This document shows positions 37,192 to 46,776 of a stretch of DNA of 64,000 bases, in pieces. The first letter of the stretch is position 1. Each line of letters starts with the position of its first letter. A program made the position numbers and the translations under genes. The notes beneath the pieces are model-generated. The model ran no database searches and was not told the DNA's origin. It saw only the letters and a list, made by a program, of their open reading frames with translations. Source of the stretch: Cardiobacteriaceae bacterium (GTDB lineage Bacteria > Pseudomonadota > Gammaproteobacteria > Cardiobacteriales > Cardiobacteriaceae); assembly GCA_017934275.1 (NCBI GenBank), contig JAGBJT010000042.1, positions 20,132-84,131 of the forward strand, given 5' to 3'.

Positions 37192-37873
37192 ACAATCTTT
37201 TTTAACTTATTTACAAACTCATGCTCGTAGCAATGAAAAATTAAAAATATTGCACGGCAAAATTGCACAGGATATTGATAACAGAATTAAAATATTAAAT
37301 AAAACAAATTATTCTATATCTGCATTAGGTTTTCAAAATGGGAAAGAAGAAAAAATACAAGGTAGATATATTGAAAAAATGGTTGATATAACCATTAAAA
37401 ACAACTATCAAGCAATAGCAGGAATAGCGGTTAAATTCGTAATGAGTAATTATTTTCAAAATTCTAATAATTATTTTGAAAATATGTTAGGCGAAACTTC
37501 AAATATTCGCTGTAATCAAAAATTATATTTTCAAATTTTAATTATTCCTGAAAAATTACCATATTTTGATAATAATGGAAAAATAACTAAATGGGAAATA
37601 ATTGATAAACACCATTTAAAAAAATATATTAAATTATCGCAAGATGATAAAAAACAATTTTTTCATACACCTGATAAAACATTACTGTGTATTATCAATA
37701 TTTCTGAACCCAAAATAGAAATAAAAACCAAACAAGATTATATTAACTATTATTTGCATAATGATTCTTCCATTCAATTATCAAATAAGCAGTTTAACTT
37801 TGATAATGCGGTTATTTTTAATGATTACGAAAAATTTATCAATAAAGTTGTGTTTTCTATATTAAGTATTTAA
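37160..37873 (+). CDS. Putative type II restriction endonuclease
   Basis: The 237-residue protein overlaps the methyltransferase gene by 32 bases; ATG 37160 has GGAG seven bases upstream (TTGGAGACAATAATG). Recognition is by context and by a stretch, VDITIKNNY...GIAVKFVMSNYFQNSNNY, then ENMLGETSNIR, resembling nucleases of the PD-(D/E)XK type that protect cells with a cognate methylase. I cannot point to the catalytic residues with certainty. It is extremely AT-rich. Confidence 0.68.
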   Translation: MDNQTFLNVLKQSFLTYLQTHARSNEKLKILHGKIAQDIDNRIKILNKTNYSISALGFQNGKEEKIQGRYIEKMVDITIKNNYQAIAGIAVKFVMSNYFQNSNNYFENMLGETSNIRCNQKLYFQILIIPEKLPYFDNNGKITKWEIIDKHHLKKYIKLSQDDKKQFFHTPDKTLLCIINISEPKIEIKTKQDYINYYLHNDSSIQLSNKQFNFDNAVIFNDYEKFINKVVFSILSI

Positions 37874-37916
37874 TGTGCAGCATAAATGAACATAGTTTTT
37901 TACAACCATTTAGCAC

Positions 37917-39056
37917 TCACAAATCAAAATCTAATCCTTCGACATCAACTTCACTATCAATCTGCCCGATTAAATAAGAGCTTAATTCCACTTCTTGCGG
38001 AGCAACTTGCACATTATCCGAAGATAGATGCGCATTAATCCAAGGAATTGGATTCTGTGTACTTTTCGGAAACGGTGGATTTAATCCAACTGCTTGCATT
38101 CTTAAATTTGTAATGTACTCAACATATTGACAAAGAATATCTTTATTCAAACCAATTGTCGAACCGTCCTTGAATAAATATGCTGCCCATTCTTTTTCCT
38201 GATTGACCGCAGTTAAAAATATTTGATATGCTTCTTCTTCACACTCTTTAGCGACGATTGCCATTTCTGGATCATCTTTTCCATCGCGCATAAGGTTAAT
38301 CATATGCTGTGTTCCAGTTAAATGCAGTTGTTCATCACGGGCAATCAAGCGAATAATTTTTGCATTACCTTCCATCAATTCCCGTTCCGCAAATGAAAAA
38401 GAACATGCAAAAGAAACATAAAATCTAATAGCTTCCAAAACATTAACACACATCAGGCAAAGATAAATTTTCTTCTTTAATTCATGTTTTATTATAGAAA
38501 GCGGTCTACCGTTGCATGTATAATTACCTTCACCGTAGAGTAAATAATGCTGAGAATATTCAATAACATCATCATAATAACGAGCAATATCATTAGCACG
38601 ACGACGGATATATTCATTTTCAACAATATCATCAAAAACAATACCAGGGTCATTGACAATATTACGGATTATATGTGTATATGAACGAGAATGAATTGTT
38701 TCCGAAAAAGACCATGTTTCAATCCAAGTTTCTAATTCAGGAATAGAAACCAATGGCAAAAACGCTACATTCGGACTTCTACCCTGAATTGAATCCAGCA
38801 AAGTTTGATATTTCAAATTGCTGATAAAAATATGCTTTTCATGCTCGGGTAAATTAGCAAAATCAATACGGTCTTGAGCAATATCAATTTCCTCTGGTCG
38901 CCAAAAAAATGACAATTGCTTTTCAATGAGTTTTTCAAAAATCGGATATTTTTGCTGGTCATAACGGGCAACATTTACGGGTTGTCCCAAAAACATCGGT
39001 TCTTTAAGTTGGTTATTTTTAATTTGTGAAAAAGTTGAATAATTTTGCATCGCCAT
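37917..39056 (-). CDS. nrdB: Ribonucleoside-diphosphate reductase class Ia, beta subunit
   Basis: NrdB holds the di-iron/tyrosyl radical that drives ribonucleotide reduction by NrdA. The 379-residue protein is very close to the enteric and neisserial forms: [37 protein letters not shown] (Tyr and iron ligands), [14 protein letters not shown] and [14 protein letters not shown]. The ATG has AGGAG eight bases upstream. It is transcribed separately from nrdA, behind a terminator. Confidence 0.97.
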   Translation of the reverse strand: MAMQNYSTFSQIKNNQLKEPMFLGQPVNVARYDQQKYPIFEKLIEKQLSFFWRPEEIDIAQDRIDFANLPEHEKHIFISNLKYQTLLDSIQGRSPNVAFLPLVSIPELETWIETWSFSETIHSRSYTHIIRNIVNDPGIVFDDIVENEYIRRRANDIARYYDDVIEYSQHYLLYGEGNYTCNGRPLSIIKHELKKKIYLCLMCVNVLEAIRFYVSFACSFSFAERELMEGNAKIIRLIARDEQLHLTGTQHMINLMRDGKDDPEMAIVAKECEEEAYQIFLTAVNQEKEWAAYLFKDGSTIGLNKDILCQYVEYITNLRMQAVGLNPPFPKSTQNPIPWINAHLSSDNVQVAPQEVELSSYLIGQIDSEVDVEGLDFDL

Positions 39057-39118
39057 TTTTTATACTCCTGATTTCTAAATAAGAATAATTATTATATAAC
39101 ATAATAAAAGAAAAATAA

Positions 39119-39135
39119 AGCGGGCTAATCCCGCT
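39119..39135 (-). terminator. Terminator between nrdA and nrdB
   Basis: AGCGGG/CCCGCT with a 5-base loop, T-rich on the minus strand. It lies just downstream of nrdA, so nrdB needs its own promoter or read-through. Confidence 0.75.
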
Positions 39136-39144
39136 CTATTCACA

Positions 39145-41406
39145 TCAAATCTTACAAGCCCCACCAGCACAATCATCAGTTTGTGCATCCGTTGCACCAT
39201 CTCTCGTATTGTGATAGTAAAGAGTTTTAATACCTAGCTTATATGCATAAAGTAGATCCTTCAAAAGTTGCTGCATCGGCACTTTCGAATTTGCGAATTT
39301 CGCAGGATCGTAACTCGTGTTTGCAGAAATCGACTGATCTACGAACTTTTGCATAACCGCAACTAATTCAAGATAACCTTTATTATCAGGAAAATCCCAG
39401 AGTAGTTCATATTGCACTTTACCAAGTTGAGGCACTACTTGCTTCAAAATACCATCTTTTGATGCTTTAATTGAGACTAGACCTCTTGGAGGTTCAATTC
39501 CGTTGGTGGAGTTAGAAATCTGACTCGAAGTTTCAGATGGCATTAAACTTGTTAAAGTTGAATTTCTCAGTCCATATTTTTTAATATCCTCTCTAAGCGT
39601 TGTCCAGTCATAATGCAATTTTTCAGGACAAATATCATCAACATCTTTCTTATAAGTATCAATCGGTAAAATTCCCAATGAATATTTAGTCTCATTAAAT
39701 TTAGGACAGGGGCTAAATTCTCTTGCTAACTTATTACTTGCTTTAAGTGCATAATATTGCAATGCTTCAAAGGTTTCGTGAGTTAATTTTAGACCCGACC
39801 CGTCAGAATATTTACATTTATTTTTAGCTAAATAATAAGCATAATTTATAACTCCAATACCTAAGCTACGTCTAGACTTAGCAGAATTCTCAGCAGCTTT
39901 AACGGGATAATCTTGATAATCTAAAAGAGCATCTAATGCACGAACTATAAGTTCTACGGGTTCTTCTAGATCTTCTAATTTGTTAATTAAGCCTAAATTA
40001 ACCGCAGATAAAGTGCATAAAGCAATCTCACCTTCTGGATCATTTATATCTTCAAGAGGTTTAGTTGGTAAAGTAATCTCCATACAGAGATTGGATTGTC
40101 TGATTGGTGCAAGTTCCGAAATAAACGGAGAATGCTCATTGCAGTGATCCACATTCTGAATATAGATTCGACCAGTTCCTGCACGTTCTTGCATCAAAAG
40201 TGAAAATAAATCTACCGCAGGAACTGATTTCTTACGGATAGTTTCATCTTGCTCATATTTAAGATATAACCGTTCAAATTCTTCCTGATTTGCAAAAAAT
40301 GCTTCATATAACCCTGGAACATCATTCGGACTAAACAAGGTGATATTTTGCTTTTTAAGAAGTCTTTGATACATCAACTTGTTAAGTTGCACCCCGTAGT
40401 CAAGATGTCTAACACGGTTATCTTCCACACCGCGATTATTCTTTAAGACTAAAAGATTTTCAACTTCTAGATGCCAGAACGGATAAAATAATGTGGCAGC
40501 CCCACCTCTAACCCCTCCTTGACTGCAACATTTAACCGCAGTTTGGAAGTGTTTATAAAAAGGTATACAACCCGTGTGTCTCGCTTCTCCGCCTCGGATT
40601 TTTGAACCCTCAGCACGTATTCTTCCAGCATTAACACCGATACCTGCTCTTTGACTTACATATCTAACAATTGCTGAGCTAGTTGCATTTATCGAATCTA
40701 GACTATCTCCACACTCGATTAAAACGCAAGATGAGAATTGCCGAGACGGTGTTCTCACCCCTGCCATAATCGGTGTTGGTAAGGAGATTCTAAATGTCGA
40801 AACTGCATCATAAAATCTTCGAACATAATCTAGTCTAGTTTCACTTGGATAATCTGCAAAGAGACACATTCCTACTAAAACATACAAAAATTGCGGAGTT
40901 TCGTATACTCTTTTAGTGGTTCTATCTTGAACTAAATATTTACCTTCGAGCTGTTTAACCGCTACATAACTGAAATTTAAGTCTCGTTCATGGTCGATAA
41001 ATTTATCAATTAAACCACACTCTTCCTTGGTGTATTTTTGCACTATTTGCTTATCATATTTACCATCTTGTGTCAGTTTTATCAGATGTTCATACAAAGA
41101 AGGAGGATTATATTGACCGTATGCAATTTTTCTTAAATGAAACATTAAAAGTCTTGCTGCCATATACTGATAATCGGGACTTTCTTCACTGATTAAATCA
41201 GCAGCACTTTTAATCAAAGTTTCCTGAATATCCTCGGTAGATATACCATCATAAAATTGTATATGCGCTTTAAGTTCAACCTGACTTACTGATACATTAT
41301 CCAGACCTTCGGCTGCCCAAGTAACAACTTTATGAATTTTATCTAGATTGATGTTTTCTCTACGACCGTCGCGTTTGGCAACTGCGATTTCTTCCGAACT
41401 GACCAT
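39145..41406 (-). CDS. nrdA: Ribonucleoside-diphosphate reductase class Ia, alpha subunit
   Basis: NrdA reduces ribonucleoside diphosphates. The 753-residue protein begins with an ATP-cone (VAKRDGRRENINLDKIHKVV) and has catalytic NLCMEITLPTKPL and the redox-active C-terminus CAGGACKI. The glycyl-type oxygen-independent signatures are absent, so it is class Ia. ATG 41406 follows GGAG by five bases; an upstream in-frame start at 41421 is rejected. The 41422-41551 region is the probable promoter; no clear NrdR box is visible. Confidence 0.97.
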   Translation of the reverse strand: MVSSEEIAVAKRDGRRENINLDKIHKVVTWAAEGLDNVSVSQVELKAHIQFYDGISTEDIQETLIKSAADLISEESPDYQYMAARLLMFHLRKIAYGQYNPPSLYEHLIKLTQDGKYDKQIVQKYTKEECGLIDKFIDHERDLNFSYVAVKQLEGKYLVQDRTTKRVYETPQFLYVLVGMCLFADYPSETRLDYVRRFYDAVSTFRISLPTPIMAGVRTPSRQFSSCVLIECGDSLDSINATSSAIVRYVSQRAGIGVNAGRIRAEGSKIRGGEARHTGCIPFYKHFQTAVKCCSQGGVRGGAATLFYPFWHLEVENLLVLKNNRGVEDNRVRHLDYGVQLNKLMYQRLLKKQNITLFSPNDVPGLYEAFFANQEEFERLYLKYEQDETIRKKSVPAVDLFSLLMQERAGTGRIYIQNVDHCNEHSPFISELAPIRQSNLCMEITLPTKPLEDINDPEGEIALCTLSAVNLGLINKLEDLEEPVELIVRALDALLDYQDYPVKAAENSAKSRRSLGIGVINYAYYLAKNKCKYSDGSGLKLTHETFEALQYYALKASNKLAREFSPCPKFNETKYSLGILPIDTYKKDVDDICPEKLHYDWTTLREDIKKYGLRNSTLTSLMPSETSSQISNSTNGIEPPRGLVSIKASKDGILKQVVPQLGKVQYELLWDFPDNKGYLELVAVMQKFVDQSISANTSYDPAKFANSKVPMQQLLKDLLYAYKLGIKTLYYHNTRDGATDAQTDDCAGGACKI

Positions 41407-41551
41407 AACTACTCCGCACAAGCAAAATTATTAAAACAACGACTCGAATAATGATGCTAAAAATCCTAATTTCAAGCCTGATACCCTAACATTGCAAGAT
41501 GATTCAATAATATTTTTTCGATTTTTTCCTAAAATATAACGACAAATAAAT

Positions 41552-42175
41552 TCAACCCTCTACCCATTTTTTTATAAACCTCTCTGCCCATTTTCGAGCA
41601 AGTTCTATTGTAGAAATTTGATAAAATTCAGCCACTTTTACCATCTGCATTCCAACTAATCCACAAGGGTTAATTCGACTAAACGGTTCTAAATCAAGAT
41701 TATTATTTATCGCTATACCGTGATATGAATAGCCCCGCGAAATTTTTAACCCTAGTGATGCAATTTTTCTACCATCTTCTATATAAACTCCTGGGGCATC
41801 AGGTCGAGATTTAGCTTTAATACCAAATTCCGCTAGTAATTCAATCGTAGTATTTTCCAGTAAAGAAACTAATGGACGAATGCCAATATCACGGCTTTTT
41901 ATATCCAACAAGAGATAAATTACCGCCTGCCCCTCTCCGTGATAAGTAACCTGCCCTCCTCGGTCAATTTGAATAACGGGAATATCACCCGTATTTAATA
42001 AATGCTCTGCTTTTCCCGCTATCCCTTGAGTAAAAATACTCTTATGCTCCAAAAGCCATAATTCATCCGCATCAAAAGGAGTTCTATTTTTAACAAAATC
42101 CTTCATTTTTTGGAAAATTTCCAAATACTCACAAAGACCAAATTCGCGAATTATTACTTTATTTTTTTCCGACAT
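41552..42175 (-). CDS. lipB: Octanoyltransferase LipB
   Basis: LipB transfers octanoyl groups from acyl carrier protein to lipoate-dependent enzyme domains. The 207-residue protein has DRGGQVTYHGEGQ, SLGLKISRGYSYHG and NPCGLVGM (catalytic Cys), with the conserved Lys in the second motif. It is three bases after ybeD, at the end of a minus-strand operon. lipA is not adjacent. Confidence 0.95.
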   Translation of the reverse strand: MSEKNKVIIREFGLCEYLEIFQKMKDFVKNRTPFDADELWLLEHKSIFTQGIAGKAEHLLNTGDIPVIQIDRGGQVTYHGEGQAVIYLLLDIKSRDIGIRPLVSLLENTTIELLAEFGIKAKSRPDAPGVYIEDGRKIASLGLKISRGYSYHGIAINNNLDLEPFSRINPCGLVGMQMVKVAEFYQISTIELARKWAERFIKKWVEG

Positions 42176-42178
42176 TTT

Positions 42179-42451
42179 TTACAGTGCCATTAAAACCGTT
42201 TTCGCAGCAGTAATTGCCCGATAAACGCTATCTAATTCTTCTTGATTATTGAAATTTGCGGTAATTGTGATTGCCAGATAATTTTGATTACGACTTAACT
42301 GCTCGGAATAATCTTTTCTTGCTTTTTCAGGAATGTGCTTATTGATGATTTCCATAATCTCCTGCTGAAATTCAATCGTATTTTTACCCGTTATTTTTAT
42401 CGGAAAATCGCAGGGAAATTCCAACAAACTTTCTCTACTCTCATTCGGCAT
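42179..42451 (-). CDS. ybeD: DUF493/YbeD-family protein
   Basis: The 90-residue protein has the family core ESLLEFPCDFPIKITG and the C-terminal YRAITAAKTVLMAL. It is a small ferredoxin-fold protein of unknown function, usually beside lipB. It overlaps the end of dacA by 11 bases. Confidence 0.92.
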   Translation of the reverse strand: MPNESRESLLEFPCDFPIKITGKNTIEFQQEIMEIINKHIPEKARKDYSEQLSRNQNYLAITITANFNNQEELDSVYRAITAAKTVLMAL

Positions 42452-43799
42452 TTTTTATATCCTTATCGGTATTTTTATTATTATTTTCCGCTGAATTATT
42501 AGCTTTATTTTCCAGCTCTTTATCTTTATTTTCTACACTATCAGCAGTTTTATTTTTAGCTATTTTCTTTAAAGCCAGACTGTGTCGCCATCTTTTTATC
42601 ATTCCTCCTTCTGCTAATTCATTTGCCGTAAAAGCAGGGACTTCGGCATAAATTTTCACCCCATCGCTAATTTTGATTAACCCTACTTTGCTATTTTTTT
42701 CCAATGGAGCAATAATCGGTTCAGGAATATCAAGCACGATTTTCGATTTATCCGCAATTGCACGGTTTAAGCGTATCGTTATATCTTCTGCCGCCACAAT
42801 CCCGATATTATCTTGCTGTGCTTTATATGCTTGCACAACGCCGACCTGCTCGCCTTTTTTCAAAAAAGTCGTAATTTGAAATTCTTCGAAACCCTCGTCT
42901 AATAAATATTGCGCAGCCTGATAACGATTTTCCTCCTGTTCTGCCCCCATCACTACCGCAACCAAGCGTGAGCCATCGCGTTTTTCGCTCGCCGATAAAC
43001 AATATCCCGCAGCATCGGTGTAGCCCGTTTTTATTCCATCAATCTGGCTATTTTTCCACAATAAACGGTTACGATTTGTGCGTTTTTCGCCGTGCCACAC
43101 AAACTCTTTTTCGCCGTAATATTGGTAAAAATCAGGAAATTCCCGCACAATCGCCGCCGATAACAGGGCAATATCTTTTGCCGAAGAATAATGTTCTGGG
43201 TTCGGCAAACCGTTGCTATTGACAAAATGAGTATTTTTCATTTGCAGTCTTGCTGCTTCATTATTCATCTCTTCGACGAATTTTTCCACATTACCGCCAC
43301 CCAAATATTCCGCCAAAGTATAGGCTGAATCATTCCCTGAAAGGATTATAGTTCCCCGTAATAAATCCTCTAACCGCACTTTTTCACCTTTCTTCAAGCG
43401 CATTTTGGAACCTTCTTCCTTCAATGCTCTTTCTGAAATTTGAATTTCCGTATCTAATGAAACTTGATTAGTTTTTATTTTCTTAAAAGTCAAATATGCG
43501 GTCATTAGTTTGGTCAAACTCGCAGGCGGCAGTTTTTCATCGGAGTTATATTCCAGCAAAAGCTGATTTTTATCCGCATCTAGCAAAACATAAGCTTTTA
43601 ATTTCGGTAAATTTGAATGAATTTTATCTTCTAGCGTCTGATTTATTTCTCCACCGTTCGGTAAATTTTCTTCTACCTCTGCGGCTTTATTTTTCACCTC
43701 TTCTGCTTGTAGAGAAGATAATTCGATAGCAGAATTTTGCGCAAAAATCGTTTGAGTAAAAATAAAAAAAGCTACACTGATTAGATGTTTTTTAGACAC
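42441..43799 (-). CDS. dacA: D-alanyl-D-alanine carboxypeptidase (penicillin-binding protein 5/6 type)
   Basis: DacA trims the terminal D-Ala from peptidoglycan peptides in the periplasm. From the GTG start the protein has 452 residues. A signal peptide ends FIFTQTIFAQ. The active-site motifs are SLTK (~108), SGND and KTGYT. The tail after residue ~415 is Lys/Asn-rich. I chose GTG 43799 because the longer frame, to 43988, overlaps nadE and lacks a signal peptide at its start. AAGG lies 11 bases before GTG, a weak site. It overlaps ybeD. Confidence 0.88.
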   Translation of the reverse strand: MSKKHLISVAFFIFTQTIFAQNSAIELSSLQAEEVKNKAAEVEENLPNGGEINQTLEDKIHSNLPKLKAYVLLDADKNQLLLEYNSDEKLPPASLTKLMTAYLTFKKIKTNQVSLDTEIQISERALKEEGSKMRLKKGEKVRLEDLLRGTIILSGNDSAYTLAEYLGGGNVEKFVEEMNNEAARLQMKNTHFVNSNGLPNPEHYSSAKDIALLSAAIVREFPDFYQYYGEKEFVWHGEKRTNRNRLLWKNSQIDGIKTGYTDAAGYCLSASEKRDGSRLVAVVMGAEQEENRYQAAQYLLDEGFEEFQITTFLKKGEQVGVVQAYKAQQDNIGIVAAEDITIRLNRAIADKSKIVLDIPEPIIAPLEKNSKVGLIKISDGVKIYAEVPAFTANELAEGGMIKRWRHSLALKKIAKNKTADSVENKDKELENKANNSAENNNKNTDKDIKNAE

Positions 43800-43833
43800 T
43801 GTATTTATTACCTTATACTTAATAATATGCTTA

Positions 43834-44577
43834 TTATTCCCAATCCTTTTCAGGCACAGGCGGAAGCATTCTTTTATGCACCGAACGGTTATGCCAGAAA
43901 TCGATTCTTTCTTTTGCCGTATCGGATACTTTCTCGCCGCGCAAAAATGCATCGATTTCTTGATATGACAATCCCATTTCGTCCTCATCGGTTTGTCCCT
44001 GCCAAAGTCCTGCAGAAGGTGCTTTTTCGATAATTTTATTATTCACTCCAAGATATTGTGCAAGCTCCCGAACTTGTTCTTTACGAAGTTTAGCTAACGG
44101 AAAACAATCTGCCGCACCGTCGCCGAATTTAGTGAAATATCCCGTGTGATATTCCGCCAAATTATCCGTTCCGACCACAACCGCTTCGTTAGCTTGCGCG
44201 AGAGTAAATAGTGAAACCATTCGAAGCCGCGCCATTAAATTGCCGTATAAAACTTGTTCGCGCTCAAATTTTGCGGGCAATTCTGGTTTAATTTCTTGCA
44301 TTACCGTCTTAAACATCGGCGCGATAGAAATTTCCCGATATTGAAAACCGCAATCTTCGAAAACCTGCCTAGCATCAGAAATATCAGAACTGCTGCTTAC
44401 TTCCGCTGGTAGCGTGTATGCAAAAACTTCCCGTCCTGTTTTTTGCAACAAATGCGCACATACTGCCGAATCAATCCCGCCGCTAATTCCCAAAACATAA
44501 GCATCTTTTTTATAAAGATTTTGGCGGAGTTCTTCCAGCCAGCGGAGTAAATAATCTACATATTCACCAGCAGTCAT
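43834..44577 (-). CDS. nadE: Ammonia-dependent NAD synthetase
   Basis: NadE converts nicotinate adenine dinucleotide to NAD. The 247-residue protein has the PP-loop GISGGIDSAVCAHLL and GDGAADCFPLAKLRKEQV. It has no N-terminal glutaminase domain, so it uses free ammonia. It starts two bases after pncB, so the two form a NAD salvage pair. Confidence 0.95.
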   Translation of the reverse strand: MTAGEYVDYLLRWLEELRQNLYKKDAYVLGISGGIDSAVCAHLLQKTGREVFAYTLPAEVSSSSDISDARQVFEDCGFQYREISIAPMFKTVMQEIKPELPAKFEREQVLYGNLMARLRMVSLFTLAQANEAVVVGTDNLAEYHTGYFTKFGDGAADCFPLAKLRKEQVRELAQYLGVNNKIIEKAPSAGLWQGQTDEDEMGLSYQEIDAFLRGEKVSDTAKERIDFWHNRSVHKRMLPPVPEKDWE

Positions 44578-44579
44578 AT

Positions 44580-46025
44580 TTAATCCTTCAAATGTGGTGA
44601 TTTTTCATTGAGCATTTTCTGCTTCAAATTCCATAATTTTTCTGATAAATCGACATAGTAGCTATGCGGATTTTTGAGTCGTTTTACTTCTAACCAAAAA
44701 CCTTGCAAGCTTTCCTTGCAATAATTTTGAATTTGCGACAGAGATGGCATTCTTTCTACCGTCTCACCGTCTTTGAATACCAAATTGAGCATTGCTTCCG
44801 CACGGAAACCGCTGACCGTTTTTCGCTTCCACGGTGCATTTGGGTCGAATAAAACATAACCGTCACTTGGTTTTTCTTCATCACGCAAGGTAACAACATC
44901 GGCAAGTGCCATATTTCCTTCGTCGAAAAGCCGCCAAACTTGCTTAAATCCAGGTGTGGTCGTTTTTACCGTGTTTTCGCTGATTTTGATTTTCGGTAAC
45001 ACTTTGCCGTCTTTTTCGAGGCTAACAATCTTATAAACACCGCCGAATACAGGATCGGTTTTCGCGGTAATCAATCTTTCACCGATACCGAAACCGTCAA
45101 TCACCGCGCCCTGACTGATTAAATCCTTAATCAAAAATTCATCAAGACTGTTGCTTACCATAATTTGGCAATCTTTCATATCTGCATCGTCGAGCTTTTT
45201 ACGCACAACACGGCTTAAATATGACAAGTCGCCTGAATCAATCCGCACCGCCTTTAATCTTTTCCCTAACGGTTGTAATACATCTGTATGTGTTTTTATA
45301 GCGTTTGGAATACCGCTATTGAGAACATCGTAAGTATCGATTAGTAAGACACAATTATCGGGATAGCAGCGCGCATATGTTGCAAAAGCTTCCGCTTCCG
45401 TATCAAAACTCTGCACGAAAGAATGCGCCATCGTGCCGACTGCTGGAATTCCGAAGCGTTTTTCTGCCTCGACATTTGCCGTTGCCACCGCTCCACCGAT
45501 GAATGCGGCTCTTGCTCCGTAAAGTGCAGCATCACCGCCGTGCGCGCGACGCGAACCGAATTCGCTTACTGCCCGTTTGCCAGCTTGCGCGCAAATGCGA
45601 GAAGACTTTGTTGCCACCAAAGATTGATGGTTGAGCGTCATCAATAAATATGTCTCTAAAAGTTGGCAGTCAATTAACGGCGCACGGACGCTAACTACTG
45701 GCTCGTTCGGGAAAATAATCGCGCCTTCGGGAAAGGAATAAATCTCACCGCGAAAACGAAAATCCGCTAAATAACGGAGAAATTCCTCCGACAAACCGCC
45801 TTTTTTCCGTAAAAATTCAATTTGTTCGGCATCAAAATGCAGATTACGGACAAAATCCAAAAAAGTTTCCAATCCTGCAAATACCGCATATCCACCACGG
45901 TCAGGCACACGACGGAAGTAATAATCAAAAACTGCCCATTCCTGCGTGCGACCTTGCCGTAAATAAGCATCCGACATCGAAAGTTCATAAAAATCAAGCA
46001 TCAAAGATGGATTTTCCAGCGACAT
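44580..46025 (-). CDS. pncB: Nicotinate phosphoribosyltransferase
   Basis: PncB makes nicotinate mononucleotide from nicotinate and PRPP. The 481-residue protein contains LMLDFYELSMSDAYLRQG, FGSRRAHGGDAAL and AVRIDSGDLSYLS, the family hallmarks. Length is closer to the long Gram-positive/archaeal-type form than to the ~400-residue E. coli one. It precedes nadE. Confidence 0.93.
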   Translation of the reverse strand: MSLENPSLMLDFYELSMSDAYLRQGRTQEWAVFDYYFRRVPDRGGYAVFAGLETFLDFVRNLHFDAEQIEFLRKKGGLSEEFLRYLADFRFRGEIYSFPEGAIIFPNEPVVSVRAPLIDCQLLETYLLMTLNHQSLVATKSSRICAQAGKRAVSEFGSRRAHGGDAALYGARAAFIGGAVATANVEAEKRFGIPAVGTMAHSFVQSFDTEAEAFATYARCYPDNCVLLIDTYDVLNSGIPNAIKTHTDVLQPLGKRLKAVRIDSGDLSYLSRVVRKKLDDADMKDCQIMVSNSLDEFLIKDLISQGAVIDGFGIGERLITAKTDPVFGGVYKIVSLEKDGKVLPKIKISENTVKTTTPGFKQVWRLFDEGNMALADVVTLRDEEKPSDGYVLFDPNAPWKRKTVSGFRAEAMLNLVFKDGETVERMPSLSQIQNYCKESLQGFWLEVKRLKNPHSYYVDLSEKLWNLKQKMLNEKSPHLKD

Positions 46026-46052
46026 TTGCTTCTCCTGAAAATTATTTTTAGA

Positions 46053-46589
46053 TTATTTTTTATCCGTATTCACCGCGGCATCAATTGCACCAGCAATCCG
46101 TGATTTTTTCCCAGCTGGTTTATTTTCCGTATTAGCGGTCGCAGCATTTTGGGAGACGGGATTTGCGCTAGCGGTAGTTGTATTTTTGGCTTCAACATCA
46201 ATCACCGTGGAATTATTCGGTTGAGCTGACATCGCCATGGCTTGCTCAATAATCGAATCCGCTGAAATCGTCCCAAAGAATTTCGCCGAAATTTTGCGAC
46301 GGATAGTCGGATTAAGCATCAACGCACCAAAAATATCACTCAAAAATCCAGGAACGGCAAAAGCAATCGGAATAAAAGCATTGGCGATTTGATCTTTCAT
46401 CGCATTTTGCGGATCTTTGGCAAGGCGAGCTTCGAATGTTTTCTTCTGCCATTGCATCAATAAAAATGCAGCAACAACTCCTAAAACGAATAGTCCCAAA
46501 ACTATCCACCAACCGATAAGTTTTGCGACAAAAATTGTCGTGATAATTTCCAAAATCAACCAAATGATAAAAATTCCTGCTAATGGCAT
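46053..46589 (-). CDS. FxsA-family membrane protein
   Basis: FxsA is a small inner-membrane protein linked with bacteriophage T7/F-exclusion tolerance in E. coli. The 178-residue protein has about three hydrophobic segments (residues ~3-22, 25-50 and 80-105), the QKKTFEARLAKDPQNAM motif and a disordered Ala/Asn-rich tail. ATG 46589 with GGAG six bases upstream is preferred to the 46625 frame. Confidence 0.85.
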   Translation of the reverse strand: MPLAGIFIIWLILEIITTIFVAKLIGWWIVLGLFVLGVVAAFLLMQWQKKTFEARLAKDPQNAMKDQIANAFIPIAFAVPGFLSDIFGALMLNPTIRRKISAKFFGTISADSIIEQAMAMSAQPNNSTVIDVEAKNTTTASANPVSQNAATANTENKPAGKKSRIAGAIDAAVNTDKK

Positions 46590-46664
46590 AAATAGCTCCG
46601 ATAAATAAAAAAAATAACGGCTCATTGTTCAAACCGTTCAAAAATTTCGCTGTCCAAATTAAGC

Positions 46665-46690
46665 AATTACAGACGCAAGCGTCAGTAATT
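46665..46690. repeat. Inverted repeat between divergent genes
   Basis: AATTACAGACGC and GCGTCAGTAATT form a hairpin with one mismatch and a 2-base loop. It lies between the divergent fxsA and ypfJ genes, so it may be an operator or RNA element. A T-run follows on the plus strand. Confidence 0.45.
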
Positions 46691-46776
46691 TTTAAGCGGC
46701 GGCACTAAAAACTCCGCTATTATGCCAGCTCATTTTGCTAGACAAATAACGAAAATCATTAGGAAACTTTTTAATT

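Noticed and set aside
41422..41551. NrdR box upstream of nrdA
   Set aside because: I could not find paired NrdR-like palindromes here.
43800..43988. Extended start of dacA
   Set aside because: It overlaps nadE and would put a charged stretch in front of the signal peptide.
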